Source: Cyclobacterium jeungdonense
GTDB taxonomy: Bacteria; Bacteroidota; Bacteroidia; Cytophagales; Cyclobacteriaceae
DNA: 64,000 nucleotides
Reading direction: 5' to 3'
Assembly: GCF_010994275.1 (NCBI RefSeq)
Contig: NZ_WMCD01000003.1
Location: forward strand, 372,001 to 436,000
The notes under the pieces are model-generated. The model ran no database searches. It was not told where the DNA came from and saw only the letters and a list, made by a program, of their open reading frames with translations. Below are positions 1 to 7,488 of this stretch, in pieces; positions within the stretch are counted from its first letter, which is position 1; every line of letters begins with the position of its first letter. The position numbers were made by a program, and so were the translations under genes.

Positions 1-2045
1 ATGTGATCCAGGGCCTCGTCTCCCTGCTGTAAACGAGCATAAAAATTGATAATCCAGGCCCTGCTCCAGCCGGTTTGTCCGCCGCCACCAAAGGCCAGTC
101 GTCTTTCGATGGTTTTTTCGGCCGCCTTGAACAATTCGGGTGTTGCTGCGGTGATTTGATTGGACGGATACAAGGCGTAAAGGTGAGACATGTGCCGGTG
201 GCCCGGCTCTGCCTCCTCATAGTCCTCGTACCACTCCTGAAGGGTGCCGTCTTTGCCAATTTTTATTGGGGGTAATTTAGCGCTTGCTTTTTCGATTTCC
301 GCTGTCAATTGCTGCACTCCCAGGATTTCCTCTGCTTCCAGGCAGGCCTTGAAGATGTCATTTATTATTTGAATGTCAATGCTGGCAGCAATAGTGTTTC
401 TTGTAGGTTTACCGGTAGTTGGATCTATATAGGCGTTCTCCGGTGAGTAGGAAGGAGACGTGACCAGTTCCCCTTTATCATTCTCTTTCAGAAAGTCTAA
501 AATAAATCGGGCGGCACCGGCAATAACCGGGTAGGCCGTTTCTTTTAAATAATCTCGATCCTGGGTAAATTCATAATGCCTCCATAAGGAAAGGGACATC
601 CAGGCACCTGCAAGGGGGTTGGAATAGCCATTGGTGACTTGAGATTCCTTGGTCGAGCCCGAGGGCGTAGTTCTTCCAAACGGATTGCTTACATGATGGG
701 CCATCCAGCCAGAGGAGCCAATAAAATTCTTTGCGGTAGTGCTGCCGTTTTCCGCTAATTTTACCATAAAGTTGGATAGTGGAACAAAGGACTCGGATAA
801 ATTGGTCAGGTCAGCAGGCCAGTAATTCATCTGAAGATTGATGTTCAGGTGAAAATCCGATTCCCAGGGAGCCCACATTTCCTTGTTCCAGATACCCTGT
901 AAGTTGGCAGGAAGAACAGCCCTGTTGACAGAACTTCCCATCAGGAGGTACCTTCCGTATTGAAAAAACAATTCCGTGATGTGGTTGTCATTCGTACCTT
1001 CCCGCACTTGTTCCAGCCGCTTGTCGGTCGGAAGGCTGTCCCGATGCGGGCTGCCTAAGGAAAGCGTAACCCGGTTAAACATGTCACTGTGCTCAGAAAC
1101 ATGCAATTCCCGGGCTGTCTCGTACCGGGTTGCTTTTGCTTCTTCCAGTAGTTGTAAAGCAGTTGCTTTTGCGTTTATGTCTCTGTCAAAATTCAGCTTT
1201 GCTAGATTGTAATCCGTTGCCGCACTTAGGATCAGGGTATACCCGGTACTGTTTTCGATGGTAAACGTTTTTTCATTTCCGCGTATCGTTCCATTATCTA
1301 AAACGGCTGCGATTTGGGAAGAAAACTTCATGTGATGTCCAGGCGTTCCGGAACCGCCCACGTTGTCATCGTACCCATCGGGATCATCAAATACCTGTCC
1401 GTCCACGAAAAGAATTTCTTCTTCTCCTATGTGTTGGACGATGTCTTTCTCCCGTTTAAAACGAATCGTGCTGCTTACAGGTGCTCCATCCAGGCTCTCA
1501 AAGCGGTAAAAAATGACATTGTATTTGTTGGAGGAAAAAGCCTCTCTGCGGTACCTTTTCCCTGCTATGGAATAGGTAGCAGTAACCAGGCCCGTTTCCA
1601 TATCAAGTGACCTTCGGTAGTGATCCACCGATTTTTGATGGTCAAATGAAATATACAATTCACCCAGAGGCTCATAGGAACGTATGGAGGTAGGGGAGAC
1701 GGCCAGATATTCCATGGCGTAGTCCAGGGCCTCCTGGTAGTTTCCTTCCAGATTCAGCCGCTGAAATTCAGCGTAATGCTGGCGTACGTTTTCGGGGTAC
1801 GGGTCTTCCGGCATACCGGCCCAAAGGCTTTCCTCATTGAGCTGAACACGTTCCTCCTGCAGCCCTCCATACACCATGGCACCCAATCTCCCATTGCCAA
1901 TGGGAAGGGCTTCCAGCCATGCGTCGGCAGGGGAAGTATACCAAAGTTCCATCCTTGGTGAGTTGCTTATTTCATTACCCACCATTTGGCAGTTGCCAGC
2001 AAGGGGAGTCATGCTGATGATTAGCAGTAGAAGAAGCTGTCGCAT
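1..2045 (-). CDS. GH95 alpha-L-fucosidase, secreted, 3' end outside window
   Basis: Reads leftward off the window edge, so the C-terminus is missing (about 681 residues are visible; GH95 enzymes usually have about 750-800). The mature N-terminus has the family signature WYTSPADAWLEALPIGNGRL followed by QLNEESLW. Further on come NINLQMNYWPA (the paired Asn of the GH95 active site), an EWYEDYEEAEPGHRH stretch (catalytic Glu region) and HMSHLYALYPS. The family hydrolyses terminal alpha-1,2-linked L-fucose (some members act on L-galactose) by inversion. I place the start at the ATG at 2045 because it opens a signal peptide (MRQLLLLLIISMTPLAG); an in-frame ATG at 2072 adds nine polar residues. It is divergent from htpG. 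Family is clear; exact sugar specificity is inferred. Confidence 0.9.
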   Translation of the reverse strand, partial: MRQLLLLLIISMTPLAGNCQMVGNEISNSPRMELWYTSPADAWLEALPIGNGRLGAMVYGGLQEERVQLNEESLWAGMPEDPYPENVRQHYAEFQRLNLEGNYQEALDYAMEYLAVSPTSIRSYEPLGELYISFDHQKSVDHYRRSLDMETGLVTATYSIAGKRYRREAFSSNKYNVIFYRFESLDGAPVSSTIRFKREKDIVQHIGEEEILFVDGQVFDDPDGYDDNVGGSGTPGHHMKFSSQIAAVLDNGTIRGNEKTFTIENSTGYTLILSAATDYNLAKLNFDRDINAKATALQLLEEAKATRYETARELHVSEHSDMFNRVTLSLGSPHRDSLPTDKRLEQVREGTNDNHITELFFQYGRYLLMGSSVNRAVLPANLQGIWNKEMWAPWESDFHLNINLQMNYWPADLTNLSESFVPLSNFMVKLAENGSTTAKNFIGSSGWMAHHVSNPFGRTTPSGSTKESQVTNGYSNPLAGAWMSLSLWRHYEFTQDRDYLKETAYPVIAGAARFILDFLKENDKGELVTSPSYSPENAYIDPTTGKPTRNTIAASIDIQIINDIFKACLEAEEILGVQQLTAEIEKASAKLPPIKIGKDGTLQEWYEDYEEAEPGHRHMSHLYALYPSNQITAATPELFKAAEKTIERRLAFGGGGQTGWSRAWIINFYARLQQGDEALDH

Positions 2046-2250
2046 TTTGGGTTGGTTTTGATGATGTTGCATACTACTAAAATAGTATGAATAGTTTAAG
2101 GAAATCACTTAACCTTTCCTGCGAATCGACTGGGGATTTTTTTAATCCGGATCAGGTACTGACAATTTGACACTAAAATGAATTTGGAACAAGACTTGAA
2201 CAAAGCAAGAAGAGTATAAGGACTTTGTTTACATAAAAATAAAAAATACC

Positions 2251-4134
2251 ATGCAGGAGAAAGGTACCATTTCAATCCATACCGAAAATATTTTCCCCAT
2301 TATCAAGAAGTTTCTCTATTCGGATAATGAAATTTTTCTAAGGGAATTGGTGTCCAACGCGGTGGATGCCACCCAGAAAATCAAAAGGTTGGCCGCTTTG
2401 GGTGAGTACAAAGGAGAACTTGGTGATCTGACCATCGATGTCAGTTTTGACAAAGACAAAAAGACCATTACCGTTTCGGATAAGGGCCTCGGCATGACTG
2501 CCGAAGAAATCAAAAAATACATCAACCAAATTGCCTTTTCTGGCGCATCCGAATTCGTGGAGAAGTTCAAAGATGCCAAGGATGCCAATGAGATCATTGG
2601 TAAATTTGGATTGGGCTTTTACTCGGCCTTTATGGTGGCCGACACGGTGGAAATCCATTCCCTATCCCGCGAGGAAGGGGCGGAGCCCGCCAAGTGGGTT
2701 TGTGATGGCAGTACGGAATTTGAAATCAGCCCCGGCGATAAAACCGAACGGGGAACGGATGTGATTCTGCACATCAACAGCGAGTCCGAGGAGTTTTTGG
2801 ACAAATGGAAGTTGCAGGAAATTCTGGACAAATACGCCAAGTTCCTGCCTGTACCGATCCGGTTTGGAACGAAAACCGAAAGCGTAGAAGATGGCGTGGA
2901 CGATAAGGGCGAGAAAAAGTGGAAATCGGTAGAGGTAGACAACATCATCAATACCACCAACCCCATCTGGACACAGGCGCCAAGCGAGTTAAAAGACGAG
3001 GACTACCTGAAATTTTACAAGGAACTGTATCCTATGGGCGAGGATCCGCTTTTCTGGATCCACCTGAATGTGGACTACCCCTTTAACCTGACCGGCGTTC
3101 TCTATTTTCCCAAGGTCAAGAACGACTTTGACCTGCAGCGAAACAAGATTAAACTGTTTAGCCGTCAGGTATTTATAACCGATGAGGTAAAAGATATCGT
3201 GCCGGAATTCCTGATGCTATTGCACGGGGTGATCGATTCTCCGGACATTCCGTTGAATGTTTCCCGAAGCTTCTTGCAGTCGGACAGCAACGTCAAGAAA
3301 ATCAACAATTACATTACCAAAAAAGTAGCCGATAAGCTTGGCGAATTATTCAAAAAAGACCGGAAGGTATACGAAGAAAAATGGAAGGACATCGGCCTTT
3401 TTGTGAAGTACGGGATGATCTCGGAGGACAAATTTTACGAAAAAGGGAAGGACTTTGCCCTGCTCACCAATACGAATGGGGAGCATTTTACCCTGGACGA
3501 ATACCAGGAAAAGGTCAAGCCCTATCAAACCGGCAAAGACGAAAAGTTGGTATACCTGTATGCCACCGATGCTGACAAGCAGGATACCTTTATCCAGTCG
3601 GCTAATAAAAAGGATTACGACGTGTTGTTAATGGATTCACCGATTGACAGCCATTTTATCCAGCACCTGGAAGGCAAGTTGGAAAAGGCCAGCCTGAAGC
3701 GCGTGGATGCTGATGTCGTTGACAAGCTGATTGATAAAGAAGGAGGATATGAAAATCTGCTAAGCGAAGAGCAATCCAAAAAGGTCAAAGAGATATTTGA
3801 AAAGGCTATTGGAAGCCAGTCCTATAATGTGGAGGTAGAAGGTTCCAGTCCCGAAGAATTGCCGGTGACGGTAACCATGGATGAGTTTATGAGACGCATG
3901 AAGGACATGGCCAAAAACGGTGGCGGAATGGGCTTTTACGGAGCCATGCCGGATAATTACAAGGTAGGCGTTAACGGAAACCACCCGGTAATTGATCGGA
4001 TTTTAAAATCGGAAGATGCTGCGGAGCAGGAAAGACTGGCCAAGCAGGCCTTCGATTTGGCCCTGCTTTCTCAGGGATTACTGAAAGGAAAAGAGCTTAC
4101 TGCCTTTGTGAAAAGAAGCGTGGAGTTGATTTGA
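2251..4134 (+). CDS. htpG: Molecular chaperone HtpG (Hsp90)
   Basis: Cytosolic ATP-dependent chaperone of the Hsp90 family, 627 residues, the usual bacterial length. The N-terminal GHKL ATPase motifs are visible: ELVSNAVDA (about residues 33-41), DKGLGM, and GKFGLGFYSAF (ATP lid region, about 116-126). The middle domain carries the conserved LNVSRSFLQSD segment with its catalytic-loop Arg. The C-terminal dimerisation domain follows and lacks the MEEVD tail of eukaryotic cytosolic Hsp90, as expected. Transcribed alone, with a strong terminator about 20 bases after the stop. Confidence 0.97.
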   Translation: MQEKGTISIHTENIFPIIKKFLYSDNEIFLRELVSNAVDATQKIKRLAALGEYKGELGDLTIDVSFDKDKKTITVSDKGLGMTAEEIKKYINQIAFSGASEFVEKFKDAKDANEIIGKFGLGFYSAFMVADTVEIHSLSREEGAEPAKWVCDGSTEFEISPGDKTERGTDVILHINSESEEFLDKWKLQEILDKYAKFLPVPIRFGTKTESVEDGVDDKGEKKWKSVEVDNIINTTNPIWTQAPSELKDEDYLKFYKELYPMGEDPLFWIHLNVDYPFNLTGVLYFPKVKNDFDLQRNKIKLFSRQVFITDEVKDIVPEFLMLLHGVIDSPDIPLNVSRSFLQSDSNVKKINNYITKKVADKLGELFKKDRKVYEEKWKDIGLFVKYGMISEDKFYEKGKDFALLTNTNGEHFTLDEYQEKVKPYQTGKDEKLVYLYATDADKQDTFIQSANKKDYDVLLMDSPIDSHFIQHLEGKLEKASLKRVDADVVDKLIDKEGGYENLLSEEQSKKVKEIFEKAIGSQSYNVEVEGSSPEELPVTVTMDEFMRRMKDMAKNGGGMGFYGAMPDNYKVGVNGNHPVIDRILKSEDAAEQERLAKQAFDLALLSQGLLKGKELTAFVKRSVELI

Positions 4135-4153
4135 TACATTGGAAAAGAATAAT

Positions 4154-4193
4154 AAAAAGGGAATTGTGTAGCCAAACACTTTTCCCTTTTTTT
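4154..4193 (+). terminator. Rho-independent terminator of htpG
   Basis: An A-rich stem AAAAAGGGAA pairs with TTCCCTTTTT, with an inner GTGT/ACAC pairing, and runs into T7. It lies 20 bases after the htpG stop codon. Confidence 0.85.
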
Positions 4194-4273
4194 ATGTCAT
4201 CATGTGTTTGGGCCCATTTAATGACTGATACCAATCTGTTTTAAAGTCACGAATCAGTGTTTGTCCATGGAAC

Positions 4274-4323
4274 CAGGATTGCAAATCCTGATTTATCTGC
4301 GTTCGACATTGCAAATGTCGAAC
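4274..4323. repeat. Twin-hairpin intergenic repeat, copy 1
   Basis: Two adjacent palindromes share a GCA loop: CAGGATT-GCA-AATCCTG (4274-4290) and GTTCGACATT-GCA-AATGTCGAAC (4301-4323), separated by a linker containing TTTATCTG. The same arrangement and linker recur at 12753-12802, so this is a dispersed element of REP/BIME type. No transposase is adjacent. Confidence 0.75.
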
Positions 4324-4440
4324 AGCAGGCTCACGCCGGAAGGGAGTTGATGAAATGGCATTTTAAAACAGAATTGGTGTCCTTGCGCCGGCCTGATAAG
4401 GTGCTCAGGTACTACCGTGCTCGTAAATCCGTACAAATCC

Positions 4441-4580
4441 GAATCTCCCTTACCAAGGGGGAAAAAGGGGGATTTTATTACGTCAAACCATTTAAAAAAA
4501 CCGGTTATGAATTGAAGACATCTCGAAAAAATCCCTCCCGACACTCGTCGGGACAGGCTCTGTGCCCCTTAAACAAGGGG
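4441..4580. repeat. G/C-run repetitive intergenic sequence
   Basis: Contains two oppositely oriented arms rich in C and G runs (CTCCCTTACCAAGGGGG at 4445-4461, and CCCCTTAAACAAGGGGG near 4565-4581) plus a perfect hairpin CCCGAC-ACTC-GTCGGG (4537-4552). This style of sequence resembles dispersed intergenic repeats in Bacteroidota genomes; only one copy is in the window. The open frame running through 4257-4619 has no protein-like character, so I treat 4194-4824 as non-coding. Confidence 0.5.
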
Positions 4581-4824
4581 GAATTGGTTCAAGTTGGGAT
4601 TTTAGTTTGTTTATTTTAAAGCGGTTTGGTTAAGGAATTTAGAATTAGTCACAGGTACTATCATTTCTGGAATTCTGAACGCTATCCAATCCCCTTTCCA
4701 CCGCGGTGAAATAAAATAAATGGCGATTGGCCGAATCGGATTACCTTTGTATATTTATCAGCGGCGGTTTTTTATCAAAAATAAGCGGCCCATCGCACGC
4801 ATAATTTCTAAACGAAACCACACA

Positions 4825-5748
4825 GTGAAACGAATAATCCTATTCACCTGCCTCGCCTGCTTTTTACTCATGGAAACAGCTGCCTGGGCACAAACTGGTA
4901 AAAAAACGCTGAAGGTCATGGCCTGGAACATTTTGCATGGAGGAAATGACCTTCCCGATGGCCCTGACCGGGTAATAGACATCATCCGGGAAATTGACCC
5001 TGATTTGATACTCATGGTGGAAACCTACGGCTCCGGGCCCCATATAGCGAAGACCTTAGGGTATCATTTTCATCTGATAGCACCTGCGGGCACCGATCCG
5101 GACGACGAAAGCATCAACCTTTCCATCTATTCCAAACACCCCTTTGGCAAACGGATCGATACCGGGCATCCGTTTTATTTGGGAGGACGCGAAGTCCTGA
5201 TCGATGAGCGAAAAATCAATGTTTTTTCCAACTGGTTTTACTATTTGCCCTGGGACGATGCCCCTGAGCAGATGGGGAAATCAGTCGATGAACTACTGGC
5301 CTGGGAAGCCGCTGGCAAGCGAACCGAAATGATTCAAAATGTTCTGCCTTACCTTAAAAAATACGCTGCTGCCGCCGATTCGATACCCATGATTCTGGGG
5401 GGTGACATGAATTCGCCTTCCCACCTGGACTGGAACGAGGAAACCCAGGCCAGTCATAACGGACTGATTGTACCATGGTATGCGACAAAGGTATTGGAGG
5501 AAATAGGCTTAAGGGATTCCTTTCGTGAGGTGCATCCAAACCCAAACTGGCATCCGGGTATTACCTGGGACGTCAAAGAACGAGTAGATTCCCACCGCAT
5601 CGATTACATTTTTTATAAAGGGGCATTAAAACCACTGGCATCTACATCGTACATGGCTTATATTGGTGAAACCATTCGGATTAACCATAAGGAAATTACC
5701 TACCCTTCGGACCATGGATTTGTGGTGACCACCTTTTCTCTGAAATAA
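4825..5748 (+). CDS. Secreted endonuclease/exonuclease/phosphatase-family protein
   Basis: Metal-dependent phosphodiesterase or phosphatase fold (EEP/DNase I-like). Visible motifs: MAWNILHGG (N-terminal Asn), MVETYG (metal-binding Glu), GGDMNSPSHLDW (D-x-N motif), RIDYIFYKG and the terminal SDHGFV (catalytic Asp-His). I choose the GTG at 4825 because it starts a good signal peptide ending AAWAQ; the frame extends to an ATG at 4720 but that stretch overlaps a TACCTTTG promoter-like element (4742-4749) and encodes nothing conserved. Substrate unknown: nuclease, phosphodiesterase and sphingomyelinase-type enzymes share the fold. A single gene without operon partners. Confidence 0.85.
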   Translation: MKRIILFTCLACFLLMETAAWAQTGKKTLKVMAWNILHGGNDLPDGPDRVIDIIREIDPDLILMVETYGSGPHIAKTLGYHFHLIAPAGTDPDDESINLSIYSKHPFGKRIDTGHPFYLGGREVLIDERKINVFSNWFYYLPWDDAPEQMGKSVDELLAWEAAGKRTEMIQNVLPYLKKYAAAADSIPMILGGDMNSPSHLDWNEETQASHNGLIVPWYATKVLEEIGLRDSFREVHPNPNWHPGITWDVKERVDSHRIDYIFYKGALKPLASTSYMAYIGETIRINHKEITYPSDHGFVVTTFSLK

Positions 5749-6189
5749 TTCCTTGAATTGGGTTGTTGTTCAATAACAACGCTAATTAAATGATCTGCAA
5801 TACCGGACGTATACTTGTTTCTTCTTTTTCTAAACTATTAAATTACTGTCTTTAGTATAAATCATGCCTGAATTACTAGTTGCTTTCCGCCTTGCAGATT
5901 TTAGCGGCAATAAATGCTAATCACAGCTAGCCAGAGAGATCGCTGAAAATTCCTAATTCAAAAAATCTTTTTTAAAACGTGTGAATCCAAACTATAATCG
6001 CCTGATTCAATGTAAAAAAATACCTACCTTTTTACCTCTCATTGGAAATTATCAATCATCCGGTCTTATACCATACTGGAAGGATTTAATCCCATAAGAC
6101 CCTATCTTTTTTCATAAATCATCCGATAAACTGCTCATTTTTACCGAAAGTAATTATCTTTAATCAACTCAACCGTTTTTGCACGCAGC
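5749..6189. other. AT-rich intergenic region, no gene seen
   Basis: Four hundred forty bases with stops in all frames and no hairpin followed by T. A TATCTTTA sequence at 6155-6162, close to the TAnnTTTG -7 consensus, lies 28 bases before the Rrf2 regulator start and is the likeliest promoter element. Confidence 0.5.
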
Positions 6190-6606
6190 ATGCTCTCAAA
6201 AAAAACCAAATACGCTTTTCACGCGCTGACCTATTTAGGGAAGCACAAAGATCAGGGTGCCATTTTAATTCAGGAGATTTCAGAATTTCACAATATATCC
6301 CATAAATTTTTAGAAAATATCCTGCTGGAATTGAAGAAAGCGGGCTTTTTGGGAAGTAAAAAAGGCAAGGGTGGCGGCTATTATCTTATCAAAGAGCCGA
6401 AAGAAATTCCCCTTTCACGCATCATCCGATTGCTGGATGGTCCTATTGCCTTGCTACCCTGTGTGAGTCTCAATTACTACGAGCCCTGCGAAGAATGCGA
6501 GAATCAGGAGCAATGTGGCTTGAATAAGGTGATGATCGAAGTGCGGGATGAAACGCTCAAAATATTAGAAATGAAGACTTTGCAGGATATTTTGTCAAAC
6601 GAGTAA
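6190..6606 (+). CDS. Rrf2 family transcriptional regulator of the sulfur cluster
   Basis: Winged-helix repressor family (IscR, CymR, NsrR), 138 residues, typical length. The N-terminal HTH (about residues 1-65) includes the recognition helix ISHKFLENILLELKKAGFLGS and the wing GKGGGYYL. A C-terminal cysteine cluster, Cys91, Cys100, Cys103 and Cys109, suggests an Fe-S cofactor as in IscR, whose ligands are three Cys near 92-104. It lies 118 bases upstream of the cysH-like gene in the same orientation, so control of sulfate reduction in response to cysteine supply or Fe-S status is likely but inferred. Confidence 0.9.
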   Translation: MLSKKTKYAFHALTYLGKHKDQGAILIQEISEFHNISHKFLENILLELKKAGFLGSKKGKGGGYYLIKEPKEIPLSRIIRLLDGPIALLPCVSLNYYEPCEECENQEQCGLNKVMIEVRDETLKILEMKTLQDILSNE

Positions 6607-6646
6607 ATTTTTTTCCATTTACTCTATATAATTTGTAGGTTTTATG

Positions 6647-6654
6647 TACTTTTG
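6647..6654 (+). promoter_or_regulatory. Candidate -7 promoter element of the cysH operon
   Basis: TACTTTTG fits the Bacteroidota TAnnTTTG consensus. It is embedded in GTACTTTTGTAC, an inverted repeat of GTAC that could be an operator for the adjacent Rrf2 protein. No good -33 TTG at the usual distance was found, which fits a regulated promoter. Confidence 0.5.
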
Positions 6655-6691
6655 TACTTGTAGCACTGTGCGATAATCAGATAGCTCAGCT

Positions 6692-6708
6692 CTAGGGCGA
6701 ACCCTTAG
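6692..6708 (+). promoter_or_regulatory. Small hairpin in the cysH leader
   Basis: CTAGGG-CGAA-CCCTTAG folds into a six-pair stem with one bulged T and a tetraloop, ending 16 bases before the cysH start codon. No T tract follows, so it is not a terminator. It could affect translation or be part of a larger structured leader (about 6660-6724). I did not match it to SAM-II or another known riboswitch. Confidence 0.35.
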
Positions 6709-6724
6709 TTAAAACCGAAACAAC

Positions 6725-7450
6725 ATGATTGAAGCGAACGAAATGAAGGAACTGACCCGGCGGATAGAGAAGATGTCCCCCAGTGATGGCCTTGCTTTAC
6801 TGACTGATCTATTTCCCGGGGAGGTGGTATTTTCCACCTCATTAGGACAGGAGGATCAGGTGATTACCGAAATTATTGCCCGGCACAATTTGCCGGTGAA
6901 AATTTTCACCCTGGATACCGGCAGACTTTTCTATGAGACCTATGATTTGCTTGCCAAAACTACCGCTAAGTACCGGTTGGATATTCAGGCTTATTATCCG
7001 GAGACGGAAGCTGTCCAGGACTTGGTTAAAAAAAACGGGATCAATGGATTTTACCAGTCGGTAGAAAACAGGAGGGCTTGTTGCTTCGTACGCAAGGTAG
7101 AGCCGCTTAAGCGTGCCCTGAAAGGGAATCGTGTTTGGGTTACCGGTCTTCGGGCCGGACAAAGTGCCAACCGCAAAGGGATGCCGCTGCTGGAGTGGGA
7201 CGAAGCGAACCAAATCCTGAAATACAATCCGTTGTTGCACTGGACGATGGAGCAAATGCTGGATTATCTCAAAGAGCATAAGATTCCATACAATCCCTTA
7301 CATGACAAAGGTTTTGTCAGCATCGGTTGTGCACCCTGTACCAGGGCCATTTCCCCGGGTGAGGATCCACGGGCCGGGCGCTGGTGGTGGGAAGCTTCCC
7401 ACAAAGAATGCGGACTTCACGAGCCGGGTCAGATGACCAACAAATCCTAA
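6725..7450 (+). CDS. cysH: Phosphoadenylyl/adenylyl-sulfate reductase
   Basis: Reduces activated sulfate (APS or PAPS) to sulfite with thioredoxin as donor. The 241-residue protein has the family FSTSLGQEDQV nucleotide-binding loop near residue 38, LDTGRLFYETY, and the C-terminal catalytic ECGLH motif. It also has both cysteine pairs, RRACCFVRK and GCAPCTR, that bind a [4Fe-4S] cluster; these mark the APS-reductase branch rather than E. coli-type PAPS reductase. Followed after 38 bases by sulfite reductase. No ATP sulfurylase gene is in the window. Confidence 0.93.
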   Translation: MIEANEMKELTRRIEKMSPSDGLALLTDLFPGEVVFSTSLGQEDQVITEIIARHNLPVKIFTLDTGRLFYETYDLLAKTTAKYRLDIQAYYPETEAVQDLVKKNGINGFYQSVENRRACCFVRKVEPLKRALKGNRVWVTGLRAGQSANRKGMPLLEWDEANQILKYNPLLHWTMEQMLDYLKEHKIPYNPLHDKGFVSIGCAPCTRAISPGEDPRAGRWWWEASHKECGLHEPGQMTNKS

Positions 7451-7488
7451 TCAACATTAAAGGTTAAAAAAACCGAAAAATCAGTACC

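Noticed and set aside
4257..4619. Open frame of 120 codons after htpG
   Set aside because: Runs through hairpin repeats and C/G-run repeats, has no domain-like sequence, and looks non-coding.
6660..6724. SAM-II or similar riboswitch in the cysH leader
   Set aside because: The conserved loops of SAM-II are not found; only a small hairpin is clear.
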